Below are positions 7,389-15,618 of a stretch of 19,002 nt of DNA, piece by piece. Under the pieces are notes generated by a model. That model made no database searches, was not told where the DNA came from, and saw nothing but the letters and a program-made list of their open reading frames with translations. Position numbers and translations under genes: made by a program. The DNA lies in the NCBI GenBank assembly GCA_013153795.1, contig JAADDV010000100.1, positions 1 to 19,002 on the forward strand, written 5' to 3'. The DNA is from Aquificota bacterium (GTDB taxonomy: Bacteria; Aquificota; Aquificia; Aquificales; Hydrogenothermaceae). The number at the start of each line of letters is the position of its first letter. Positions within the stretch are counted from its first letter, which is position 1.

Positions 7389-8939
7389 ATGAATTCAAAA
7401 CTAGCTTTTAAAGTAGGTCTTTTTGTTTTATTAGTTTCAGCTATTGCTGGTTATCTCATTATTATGTTTAACGGGAAAGGTTTTGGAGTAGATACTAAAG
7501 AATATTACATCTATTTTGATAGTGTTGAAGGTTTATCACCAGGAGCAGATGTCCAAGTCAAAGGTGTAAAAGCTGGAAAGGTTAATTCTATATCTATAGA
7601 AAATGGAAAAGTTAGAGTTGATATCTCAATAAGAGAAGATATTACTCTTTACAAAAATGCTAGAGCTTATATAAAAACCTTAGGTTTAATGGGAGATAAA
7701 TTTGTTTATATAGACCCAGGGACTCCTGATGCTGGGGAACTTCTTTCTGGAAATCCTATCCCTCAAGCTCAGGTTTATGCTTCAACAGAAGATGTAATGG
7801 CCTCTGTATCATCAGCTGCAGAAAAACTAGCTCAATTTATAGATAACCTAAATACAGCCGTAGAAAAAGGAAATCTTGAAGAGCTTATAGTAAACATAAG
7901 ACAACTTGCAAAACACACAGATGAACTTGTTCAAGAAAACAGGAAAGCTATAAAAGAAACAATAGAAAATATAAGAGTTTTATCCTTATCTTTAAGAAAA
8001 GATTTACCTATTTTAATAGCAAAATTAGAAAAAGCTGCTGATAATATAGGGACTATAGCTGGAGAAAACCGAAAAGATATAAGATTACTTATAGCTAATT
8101 TAAGAGAAGTTTCCAAAGCTTTAAAGGAAAAAACTCCACAAGTTCTTGAAAATATGAATAAAGCTGTTTCTGTTATTGGCGAAACTGTTGATGAAAATAA
8201 AGATGAAATTTCAAAAACTATTAAACATTTAGAAAAATCAGCTGAAAAGTTTGAGAAAATTTTAGCTTATATAGAAGAAGGAAAAGGAACTATAGGAAAG
8301 CTTATAAAAGAAGATAAACTTTATGAAGAAGTAAGAGGAGGTATTAAATCCTTCACAAAGCCTTTTGCTTTAGTAGAAAAATCTACTCTTGATATTATGC
8401 TTTATGGAGAAAAGCACACTGGAAATACAGATGCAAAAGCTGGTATGGCTGCTATGTTCTCTTCAAAACCTGATAGATATATATATATAGGCCTACTTTC
8501 AAACAGTAATGGTTCAATAACAAAAAAAGATATATATATATCTGGAGACCAAGTTACAACACAAATAAAAAAGGATTATAACATTCTTTTTGATATTCAA
8601 TATGCAAGAAAATTTTTAACATGGCATGATAAAGAGTTTTGGGTAAGGGCAGGTATTAAGGATACTACCGCTGATGCAGGTATAGATATAAAATACAGTA
8701 AAAATTTATGGTTTACTTCTGACCTTTATAATTTTGATAGAGATGAAGTCCCGGGAGAGCCTAAAAATCCACAGTTAGATATAGGTTTTAGATATAGATT
8801 TGAAAAATATCCATTCTTTATAAAAGCAGGAGGGTCAGACCTTCTTAATAGTCAGTATAGAGGAATTTATATAGGAGGAGGTTTCGTATTTAGAGATGAT
8901 GACCTTAAATATCTCCTTGGAGCTATGCCTAGACCATAA
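7389..8939 (+). CDS. MlaD-like MCE protein with helical stalk and C-terminal beta-barrel domain
   Basis: MCE proteins form hexameric rings that channel lipids between membranes of diderm bacteria. This one has 516 residues, against about 180 for E. coli MlaD. In order: one N-terminal membrane helix (about 8-26); the MCE domain (about 37-112: EGLSPGADVQVKGVKAGKV, then LGLMGDKFVYIDPGTPDAG); a long, charged helical region (about 135-320) with heptad-like Leu/Ile spacing, containing the family motif GTIGKLIKEDKLYEEV (300-315); and a C-terminal part (about 331-502) of alternating aromatic/polar strands (YIYIGLL, YNILFDIQYA, FWVRAGI, GIDIKYSKNLWFTS, LDIGFRYRF, GIYIGGGFVF), typical of an outer-membrane barrel. 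This layout fits MlaD proteins proposed as trans-envelope bridges (known from Veillonella). Permease and ATPase genes are not adjacent. The barrel call rests on strand pattern only. Confidence 0.85.
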   Translation: MNSKLAFKVGLFVLLVSAIAGYLIIMFNGKGFGVDTKEYYIYFDSVEGLSPGADVQVKGVKAGKVNSISIENGKVRVDISIREDITLYKNARAYIKTLGLMGDKFVYIDPGTPDAGELLSGNPIPQAQVYASTEDVMASVSSAAEKLAQFIDNLNTAVEKGNLEELIVNIRQLAKHTDELVQENRKAIKETIENIRVLSLSLRKDLPILIAKLEKAADNIGTIAGENRKDIRLLIANLREVSKALKEKTPQVLENMNKAVSVIGETVDENKDEISKTIKHLEKSAEKFEKILAYIEEGKGTIGKLIKEDKLYEEVRGGIKSFTKPFALVEKSTLDIMLYGEKHTGNTDAKAGMAAMFSSKPDRYIYIGLLSNSNGSITKKDIYISGDQVTTQIKKDYNILFDIQYARKFLTWHDKEFWVRAGIKDTTADAGIDIKYSKNLWFTSDLYNFDRDEVPGEPKNPQLDIGFRYRFEKYPFFIKAGGSDLLNSQYRGIYIGGGFVFRDDDLKYLLGAMPRP

Positions 8940-8959
8940 AATATAAAAGAGAGGAACAC

Positions 8960-9643
8960 ATGGACAAATTAGAATATTTACATAATCTTGAAATATTTTC
9001 TGGTTTAAAAGAAGAAGAGTTAAAAGAAATTGCTAAATATTTTCATTTAGAGGAATACAAAAAAGGAGACTATATTTTTTTTGAAGGAGATGAAGAGCCT
9101 GGTATATATATAGTAGTTGAAGGAATTGTAAAACTTACAAAAGAAACTGCAGATGGTAAAACAGTTATTTTAAAACTTGTCACACCTGGGGAGGTCTTTG
9201 GCTGGGTTGTTTTAGGAGATTCTAAACCTTCAAGCACATATACAGCTCAGGCTCTTGTTGATTCAAAGGTTCTACACATTTCTAATAAAGACTTTCTGAT
9301 GCTCTTAACATCTTATCCTGCTATAGCTGTTAGAATTACATGTATTGCTTCTAAAATGGTTCTAGAGGCATATGATAGACTAAAAAGTCTTGCAGTAGAA
9401 AAAGTAGAAGGAAGAATAGCAAATCTTTTATTAGAATTAGGTAAAAAAATAGGCCAAGAAAAAGATGGTAAGATTATTATCCGCTCTCCTATAACAAGAC
9501 AAGATTTAGCTGAAATGACAGGGACTACTGTAGAAACAGCTATAAGAATAATAAGCCGTTGGAAAAAAGAAGGAGTTTTAGATACAGAAAGAGGAAAAAT
9601 AGAAATTCTTAATCCTGAATACTTGGAAAGTCTTGTTTCTTAA
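8960..9643 (+). CDS. Crp/Fnr-family transcriptional regulator
   Basis: This 227-residue DNA-binding protein has an N-terminal cyclic-nucleotide-binding-type beta-roll (about 8-120, GDYIFFEGDEEPGIYIVVEG and PGEVFGWVVLGD), a dimerisation helix (about 120-150) and a C-terminal winged HTH of the Crp type (about 150-220). The recognition region is TRQDLAEMTGTTVETAIRII (179-198). The cAMP-contacting Arg-Ser pair of E. coli CRP is replaced by SSTYTA, and there is only one cysteine (C128), so neither cAMP binding nor an Fnr-type Fe-S cluster is supported; the ligand is unknown. The ATG follows AGAGAGGAA, 20 bases after the MCE stop codon. Being just upstream of the efflux operon promoter, it is a candidate regulator of that operon; this is inferred from position only. 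Confidence 0.92.
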   Translation: MDKLEYLHNLEIFSGLKEEELKEIAKYFHLEEYKKGDYIFFEGDEEPGIYIVVEGIVKLTKETADGKTVILKLVTPGEVFGWVVLGDSKPSSTYTAQALVDSKVLHISNKDFLMLLTSYPAIAVRITCIASKMVLEAYDRLKSLAVEKVEGRIANLLLELGKKIGQEKDGKIIIRSPITRQDLAEMTGTTVETAIRIISRWKKEGVLDTERGKIEILNPEYLESLVS

Positions 9644-9655
9644 CGTCTTTTATCA

Positions 9656-9684
9656 TTGAAAGTTTAACATCCTCCGTTTATAAT
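9656..9684 (+). promoter_or_regulatory. Sigma-70-type promoter of the efflux operon
   Basis: TTGAAA (9656-9661) and a perfect TATAAT (9679-9684) are exactly 17 bases apart, ten of twelve consensus matches. The predicted start of transcription is near 9691, giving a leader of about 30 bases that contains the AGGAG ribosome site for the TolC-like gene. It is the best promoter in the window. Confidence 0.75.
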
Positions 9685-9689
9685 ATAAT

Positions 9690-9705
9690 AATATTCTAAT
9701 ATTCT
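9690..9705 (+). repeat. Tandem 8-base repeat at the efflux transcription start
   Basis: AATATTCT occurs twice in direct succession (9690-9697, 9698-9705), starting 5 bases after the -10 element, so it covers the predicted transcription start. The position fits a repressor operator, but the element is AT-rich and could be chance. It does not resemble the Crp half site TGTGA. Confidence 0.45.
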
Positions 9706-9719
9706 AAAAGGAGAAATCT

Positions 9720-11150
9720 ATGAAGAAGATAGGAATATTTTTTTCTATATTTATCTTCACTTCAGCTTTTAGTAAAGAATTAACATTAAAAGAAGCTATA
9801 GATATTGCTTTAAAAAATAGTTATCAACTAAAAGCAGCAAAAAAACTATTAAAGTCTAAAGAATTTGAATATAAAGCTACAAAAGGTTTGAAATGGCCAA
9901 CTATTAAATTTAATGAAATGTTTATGAGAACAAATGTTGCTGGTTGGGCTATGATGAATGAGCTCAATCAACACCGTCTTACAATGATGTCTTCTGCTAA
10001 ATATGTAGATATGACTTCAATGAACGCAATGTTTGGTATGCCAATGTTTAACTCTCCTTCTTTTCCTGAATGGAATAACTGGCAAACAAAATTAGACCTT
10101 CAATTTCCTCTCTATACAGCTGGGAAAATATCAACTGGAATAAAAATGAGAAAAAAAGAGTATGAAGCAACAAAAAAAGATGTAAAAAGAACTCAGCAAA
10201 AAGTTATATATGATGTTTCAAAAGCTTATTATGGAGCTCTTTTAGCTAAAGAAGCTATTAAACTTGCTAACCAAGCATACAAAACAGTAGAGAAACATTA
10301 TAAAACTGCAAAAGCTATGTATGAAAACGGACTTGCTATTTATGCTGATGTTTTAAGAGCTAAAGTTTATCTTATGGATGTTAAAAGTAAAATAACCGAA
10401 GCTAAAAATCATTATCTTATCGCTAAAAAAGGACTTCTTTTGGCTATGGGAGTTGATGATAAAAATCCTGCAGATATTGAAATAGTTGGAGATTTAACAT
10501 TTAAAGATACAGAAAAAGATGTAGATTATTGGGAATATTATGCAATAACCCATAGACCAGATTTTATAGCTTTAAAAGAAAGGGTTGAAAATGCAAAAAG
10601 AATGGTGAAATTTGTAAAAGCTGATATGTATCCAATGGTAGGAGTTTTTGCTTCTTATCAAATGGATGATAAAAAAATTCCTTTAGGCTCTGATGGAACA
10701 GGCTGGACAGCAGGAATAGCTCTAACATGGAAAATATTCGACGGTTTTCAAACTGTCAATAAATATAAAGCAGCAAAAGAAACATATAAATACTATAGTC
10801 ATCAGAAAAAAGGTTTTAAAGAATTCATAAAATTTTCAGTTTATCAAGCATATGCAAATCTTCAAACAGCAAAAGAAAAATTAAAAACAGCAGAACAAAA
10901 TGTAGTCTGGGCAGAAGAAGTTTTAAAAATTACAGAAACTAGATATAAAAATCAAATGGCTTCGATGATAGACCTTTTAGATACCCAAACAATGCATGAC
11001 AAAATTAAATTTGAAAAAGCTAAAGCTACTTATGATGCAAACATTGCCCTTTTAGAATTACTTTTCCAGGCAGGAGCTTTAGAAAAAGAAGTATTAGAAA
11101 AAGAAAATAATGAAATAACGGAGGAGATTAATAATGAAAAGTCTAATTAA
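9720..11150 (+). CDS. TolC-family outer-membrane efflux protein, methionine-rich
   Basis: This 476-residue protein is the outer-membrane channel of a tripartite exporter. A signal peptide is visible (MKKIGIFFSIFIFTSAFSKE, cleavage probably near residue 18). Two OEP repeats follow, each starting with a helical region; LTLKEAIDIALKNSYQLKAA (21-40) is the classic first helix, and PLYTAGKISTG and WKIFDGFQTVNKYKAA mark the strand-to-helix turns of the two repeats. The outer loop region between residues 67 and 109 holds eleven methionines in 43 residues, far more than usual, which may be relevant to copper or silver handling but is unproven. Three adjacent genes share one promoter; the next gene starts 17 bases before this stop codon, indicating translational coupling. 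Confidence 0.93.
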   Translation: MKKIGIFFSIFIFTSAFSKELTLKEAIDIALKNSYQLKAAKKLLKSKEFEYKATKGLKWPTIKFNEMFMRTNVAGWAMMNELNQHRLTMMSSAKYVDMTSMNAMFGMPMFNSPSFPEWNNWQTKLDLQFPLYTAGKISTGIKMRKKEYEATKKDVKRTQQKVIYDVSKAYYGALLAKEAIKLANQAYKTVEKHYKTAKAMYENGLAIYADVLRAKVYLMDVKSKITEAKNHYLIAKKGLLLAMGVDDKNPADIEIVGDLTFKDTEKDVDYWEYYAITHRPDFIALKERVENAKRMVKFVKADMYPMVGVFASYQMDDKKIPLGSDGTGWTAGIALTWKIFDGFQTVNKYKAAKETYKYYSHQKKGFKEFIKFSVYQAYANLQTAKEKLKTAEQNVVWAEEVLKITETRYKNQMASMIDLLDTQTMHDKIKFEKAKATYDANIALLELLFQAGALEKEVLEKENNEITEEINNEKSN

Positions 11151-12300
11151 ATTTATACTCTTTTTTGTTATTCCTATGGCAATTCTTATTTTATGGATAG
11201 GTGGTTTTTTCTCTCATAGAGTCCCTCCTGGTTATGCAGAAATAGAAGGACCTGTAGTTTCAGGTATTCAAACAATGAAAATAGAAGCTGAAAAGTCAAA
11301 AGGACTTTATACAGTAGATGGAACAGTGATGGCAAATAATAATGCTAAAGTTGCTACAAAGATAATGGGAAAAATTTTAGAAATAAAAGTAAAAGAAGGA
11401 GATAAAGTAAAAAAAGGCCAAATTTTAGCTTTAATTGATACAAGTGATATTGAACAAAATATCAAAGAAGCAAAAGCAGCTTTAGAAGAACTTGCAAAAG
11501 GAAGAGAAGAAGCTCTAGCAGGCTTAAGAGCTGCAAAAGCTGGATATGAATTTGCAAAAAGAACATATGAAAGATTTAAAAATCTTTATAAAGAAAATGC
11601 TGTTTCTAAACAGCAACTTGAGGAAATAGAAACAAAAATGATTGGTGCGCGAGCACAGTATCAAGCAATTCAAGCAAAATTAAAACAACTTGATGCAAAA
11701 GAAAAACAAGTTAAGGCAAAACTTCAATTTGCTCAAATTATGAAAGAATACGGAGTTGTAAAAGCTCCTTTTGATGGAATTGTTATAAAGAAAATGAATG
11801 ATGTAGGTGATATGGCTGCTCCAGGAATGCCTATCTTTGTAATAGGAGATAATGATTTTAGATTTTTTGCTCAGATTGATGAAAGTTTCGTAGATAAAGT
11901 AAATGTTGGTGATGAATTTGACATTCATATAGAGACAATAAAAAAAGTTGTTACAGGTAAAGTGATAGAAAAAAATAGCAATATTGACCCTATGAGTAGA
12001 AGCTTTTCTGTAAAAATGAAAATTCCTTATGTTAAAGGTTTAGCTTCTGGAATGTATGGAAAATTCTATATCCCAACAGAAGTAGAAGAAGAAATATTTA
12101 TACCTATTTCTGCTGTTGTTAAATGGGGTCAGTTAGATGCTGTTTATAAAGTAGATGAAAAAGGTATTCTTCACCTTACTTTTGTAAAACTTGGCAAGCA
12201 ACTAGATGATAAAGTTCAGGTTTTATCAGGAGTTGAACCAGGAGATGAAATTGTTGTTTCAGGAATAGAAAGAGCCTGTGATGGTTGCAAAATCAGATAA
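11134..12300 (+). CDS. RND efflux periplasmic adaptor (membrane fusion protein, HlyD/AcrA family)
   Basis: This adaptor links the RND pump to the TolC-like channel across the periplasm. The 388 residues begin with a hydrophobic anchor (about 4-26) that lacks a lipobox cysteine. A lipoyl/barrel-sandwich half (GKILEIKVKEGDKVKKGQIL, 79-98) precedes a coiled-coil hairpin (about 105-200, rich in Ala, Lys, Glu), then the second lipoyl half (APFDGIVIKKMNDVGDMAAP, 211-230), a beta-barrel domain and a membrane-proximal domain. The last seven residues are CDGCKIR, a CxxC pair that is not a family feature and could bind a metal. The start overlaps the tolC-like gene by 17 bases and follows GGAGGAG. Confidence 0.94.
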   Translation: MKSLIKFILFFVIPMAILILWIGGFFSHRVPPGYAEIEGPVVSGIQTMKIEAEKSKGLYTVDGTVMANNNAKVATKIMGKILEIKVKEGDKVKKGQILALIDTSDIEQNIKEAKAALEELAKGREEALAGLRAAKAGYEFAKRTYERFKNLYKENAVSKQQLEEIETKMIGARAQYQAIQAKLKQLDAKEKQVKAKLQFAQIMKEYGVVKAPFDGIVIKKMNDVGDMAAPGMPIFVIGDNDFRFFAQIDESFVDKVNVGDEFDIHIETIKKVVTGKVIEKNSNIDPMSRSFSVKMKIPYVKGLASGMYGKFYIPTEVEEEIFIPISAVVKWGQLDAVYKVDEKGILHLTFVKLGKQLDDKVQVLSGVEPGDEIVVSGIERACDGCKIR

Positions 12301-12316
12301 GGGTTGGAGGTAAAAA

Positions 12317-15300
12317 ATGGATTATAAAAATATGAAATTTGGATTAGCCGGGAAGATAGCAAAAGCTTTTGTAAATTCTCCTCTTACACCTTTACTGGTT
12401 TTAGCTTCGTTACTTTTAGGGCTTTTCGCAGTTTTAACAACTCCAAGAGATGAAGAGCCTCAGATTGTTGTCCCTATGATAGATATAATGGTTCCTGTTC
12501 CCGGTTCACAGGCAGAAGAAATAGATAAAATTGTAACAAAGCCTCTTGAAAAGATAATGTGGGAAATACCAGGAGTTGAATATGTTTATTCATATTCAGG
12601 AGATGGATTTGCTATAACAACAGTTAGATTTTATGTTGGTTCAGACCCAGAAGATGCTCTTGTAAGACTTTACAGCAAACTTATGTCAAATATGTATAGG
12701 ATGCCAAAAGGCACTATGCAACCAATTATAAAACCAAAATCTATTGATGATGTTCCTATTTTGGCTTTAACATTTTACAGTGATAAATATCCTTCGTATG
12801 AAATAAGAAGAGTTGTAGAGCAAGTAGAAGATGAATTAAAACAGCTTAAAAACATATCCGAAACAACAATTATAGGTTCAAAACCTAAAACTATAAATGT
12901 TGAATTTGACCCTGCAAAACTAAATGCTTACCATGTTTTACTTCCTCAAATTGTCCAATCTTTGCAACAGGCAAATGTTTCTTTACCTGCAGGAGAATTT
13001 GATGAAGATAACTATAGATTTAAAGTTAGAACAGACGCTTTTCTAAGAACAATTGAAGATGTTAAAAATGTTGTTGTTACAGTATATAACAATAAACCTA
13101 TATATCTAAAAGATGTTGCAAAGATTTATGAAGGAGAAGGAGAGCCTACAAACTATGTTCAGTTTGGTTATGGTGTTCAAGGAGAAGGAGATAAAACAAA
13201 GTTTTATAATGCAGTCACCCTCGCAATTGCAAAGAAAACAGGAAGTAATGCTGTTTTTGTTGCCGAAGATGTTTTAGAAAAATTAGAACTTTTAAAAGGA
13301 AAAGTCGTCCCAAATGATATTAAAATTAAAGTTACAAGAAACTATGGTGAAACAGCTACAGAAAAGGCAAATGAACTTATAGAACACCTTCTTATAGCAA
13401 CATTTTCTATTGTTCTTCTTATTGCTGTTACTCTTGGATGGAGGGAATCTCTTATTGTTGCAGTAACAATTCCTGTTACCCTTGCAATAGCCTTATTTTT
13501 AAGTGAGATGTATGGATACTCTCTTAACAGGGTTACATTATTTGCCCTTATATTCTCTATTGGTATTCTTGTTGATAACTCTATTGTTGTTCTTGAAAAT
13601 ATCCACAGATGGTTTGAAATGCGTAAACTTCCACCAGACCAGGCTGCTGTTGTAGCAACTGATGAGGTCGGTAACCCTACAATCCTTGCAACGTTTGCAG
13701 TTATTGTTGCTCTTTTACCTATGGCCTTTGTTACTGGTCTTATGGGTCCATACATGAGACCTATCCCTATTAACTCATCTGTTGCTATGTTCTTTTCAAT
13801 GTTGCTAGCATTTATTCTTACTCCTTATCTTGCTATAAGATGGATGAAACATGAACCAGGTTTATCTCCTGAACATCTAGAAAAAGAAGATGAACAAAGG
13901 GCAGGATTTTTAGCAAAACTATTTGAAAAGATATATCTTCCTCTTTTCCTTAGCAGATGGAAAAGATGGGTATTCTTGTTTTTTATGGGGCTTTTACTTT
14001 TAGCTTCTGTGTGGCTTATTGTAAACAGAACTGTTCTTGTAAAAATGCTTCCTTATGATAATAAGAGTGAGTTGTTTATTGTTCTTGATATGCCAGAAGG
14101 AACACCTTTAGAGAGAACATATCAAGTATCTAAAAAATTAGCTCAATATATAAAAGGAGTTAATGAAGTTGATAATTATGTTATATATGTAGGTGTTCCA
14201 GCTCCATTTGATTTTAACGGTCTTGCTAGACACTATTACTTAAGAGAGGCTCCTTATTATGCCATGATTAAAGTAAACCTAATAGGAAAACATCATAGAG
14301 AAGCCCAATCTCACGAGATAGCAGAGAGAATAAGAGATGATATATACAAAATAGCTATGGCAGAAGGAGCAAAATACGTAGCAGTTGTAGAACCACCACC
14401 AGGACCACCTGTTTTATCTCCAATTGTTGCAGAGGTTTATGGACCTGATTATAAAGGACAGCTTGCAGTAGCAAAAGAAATAGAAAAGCTCTTTAAAAAT
14501 ACACCAGGGATTATAGATATTGGTATTTATGCAAATATTCCTCAAAGAGAGTATATCCTTAAGGTTGATAGAGAAAAGGTAAGAAGATATGGTTTTAATG
14601 AAGATATGATTGTTAAAACAATGAGAATTGCTTTAGCTGGATTTGATGTAGGGTTTATCCATTCTTCAAGAGATTTATATCCTGTCTCTATTGTCCTTCG
14701 TTTAGACCAAGCTCACAGAACATCAATAGAAGATATTCTTGCTATGAAAATACCTACTCCAAAGGGAGCAATTCCTATAGGAACATTTGTAAAAGTAGAA
14801 AATGGAAAAACTGAACATGACATATATAGAAAAAATCTCCAAAAAGTTGTATACGTTATAGCAAATGTTAACGATAGCCTAGGTTCACCAGTTTATCCTA
14901 TTATTGACCTTTCAGATGATATAGAAAAACTACCAACTCCTGATGGTAAAGGAATAAAAGTTCTTTATACTCACCAACCAGAGCTTGAAGACAGATACTA
15001 TGTAAAATGGGATGGAGAATGGCAGGTTACATATGAAACATTTAGAGATATGGGTATTGCCTTTGCTGTAGCTATTGTTGTTCTTTATATCCTTCTTGTT
15101 GGATGGTTTGGTTCGTTTAGAATGCCTGCTGTTATAATGTCTCCAATACCGTTTACTCTTGTTGGTATTATTCCTGGACACTGGCTTATGGGAGCTTTCT
15201 TCACAGCAACATCTATGATTGGATTTATTGCCCTTGCAGGTATTATCTTAAGAAACTCAATTCTTCTTGTTCAGTTTGCAGAAGATAAACTAAAAGAAGG

Positions 15301-15571
15301 ATATACTGTAGAGGAAGCTCTTTTAGAAGCAGGTATTGTAAGAACAAGACCAATCCTTCTAACAGCTGCAGCTATTATAGTAGGTGCATTCGTTATTATC
15401 TTTGACCCAATCTTCAACGGTCTTGCTATTGCACTAATATTTGGAACAGGTGCATCAACTCTTATAACTCTTGTAGTTGTTCCAGTCCTTTACTACATGA
15501 TAGAAAGAAAAAGAGCTCAAACTCTCAGAATGGCGCCAGCAGTGCCAATAGACGAAAAACCAGAAAAATAG
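12317..15571 (+). CDS. RND-family efflux pump permease (AcrB/CusA superfamily)
   Basis: This inner-membrane, proton-driven pump has 1084 residues, normal or slightly long for the family. It shows the usual two-fold layout: a first membrane helix (about 24-41), a large periplasmic loop starting TTPRDEEPQIVVPMIDIMVP, helices 2-6 (about 355-510), helix 7 near 550, a second periplasmic loop, and helices 8-12 (about 910-1065). The proton-relay helix 4 reads GILVDNSIVVLENIHRW: D420 is kept, but the second acid of AcrB is Asn (N421). In helix 10 the conserved Lys of AcrB is replaced by Arg (R979 in ILRNSILLVQFA). Substrate (drug, metal or other) cannot be decided; the Met-rich channel and CxxC adaptor hint at metal. 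A strong terminator follows the gene immediately. Confidence 0.96.
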   Translation: MDYKNMKFGLAGKIAKAFVNSPLTPLLVLASLLLGLFAVLTTPRDEEPQIVVPMIDIMVPVPGSQAEEIDKIVTKPLEKIMWEIPGVEYVYSYSGDGFAITTVRFYVGSDPEDALVRLYSKLMSNMYRMPKGTMQPIIKPKSIDDVPILALTFYSDKYPSYEIRRVVEQVEDELKQLKNISETTIIGSKPKTINVEFDPAKLNAYHVLLPQIVQSLQQANVSLPAGEFDEDNYRFKVRTDAFLRTIEDVKNVVVTVYNNKPIYLKDVAKIYEGEGEPTNYVQFGYGVQGEGDKTKFYNAVTLAIAKKTGSNAVFVAEDVLEKLELLKGKVVPNDIKIKVTRNYGETATEKANELIEHLLIATFSIVLLIAVTLGWRESLIVAVTIPVTLAIALFLSEMYGYSLNRVTLFALIFSIGILVDNSIVVLENIHRWFEMRKLPPDQAAVVATDEVGNPTILATFAVIVALLPMAFVTGLMGPYMRPIPINSSVAMFFSMLLAFILTPYLAIRWMKHEPGLSPEHLEKEDEQRAGFLAKLFEKIYLPLFLSRWKRWVFLFFMGLLLLASVWLIVNRTVLVKMLPYDNKSELFIVLDMPEGTPLERTYQVSKKLAQYIKGVNEVDNYVIYVGVPAPFDFNGLARHYYLREAPYYAMIKVNLIGKHHREAQSHEIAERIRDDIYKIAMAEGAKYVAVVEPPPGPPVLSPIVAEVYGPDYKGQLAVAKEIEKLFKNTPGIIDIGIYANIPQREYILKVDREKVRRYGFNEDMIVKTMRIALAGFDVGFIHSSRDLYPVSIVLRLDQAHRTSIEDILAMKIPTPKGAIPIGTFVKVENGKTEHDIYRKNLQKVVYVIANVNDSLGSPVYPIIDLSDDIEKLPTPDGKGIKVLYTHQPELEDRYYVKWDGEWQVTYETFRDMGIAFAVAIVVLYILLVGWFGSFRMPAVIMSPIPFTLVGIIPGHWLMGAFFTATSMIGFIALAGIILRNSILLVQFAEDKLKEGYTVEEALLEAGIVRTRPILLTAAAIIVGAFVIIFDPIFNGLAIALIFGTGASTLITLVVVPVLYYMIERKRAQTLRMAPAVPIDEKPEK

Positions 15572-15572
15572 T

Positions 15573-15602
15573 AAAAAAGCCCCTTTAAAGGGGCTTTTTT
15601 TT
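15573..15602 (+). terminator. Rho-independent terminator of the efflux operon
   Basis: A perfect 28-base palindrome (15573-15600) begins one base after the RND stop codon: an A tract, GCCCC, the self-complementary TTTAAA as turn, GGGGC, and a run of eight T to 15602. The GC-rich stem and T tract are textbook. Confidence 0.92.
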
Positions 15603-15612
15603 ATGTTATAAC
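15584..15612 (+). promoter_or_regulatory. Candidate promoter of the malic enzyme gene, overlapping the terminator
   Basis: An extended -10, TGTTATAAC (15604-15612, hexamer TATAAC at 15607-15612), lies 17 bases after TTTAAA (15584-15589), which forms the turn of the terminator hairpin and matches four of six -35 positions. Transcription would start about 7 bases after the -10, at or next to the A of the malic enzyme ATG at 15619, predicting a leaderless mRNA. This agrees with the lack of a ribosome site before that ATG. Confidence 0.5.
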
Positions 15613-15618
15613 CTTTTT

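Noticed and set aside
8960..9643. Oxygen-sensing Fnr with an Fe-S cluster
   Set aside because: Only one cysteine is present; the N-terminal cysteine cluster of Fnr is missing.
13342..13755. 137-codon open frame antisense to the RND pump gene
   Set aside because: The strand opposite a strongly conserved permease segment; the product is low-complexity Ile/Thr/Arg with no motif and no ribosome site.
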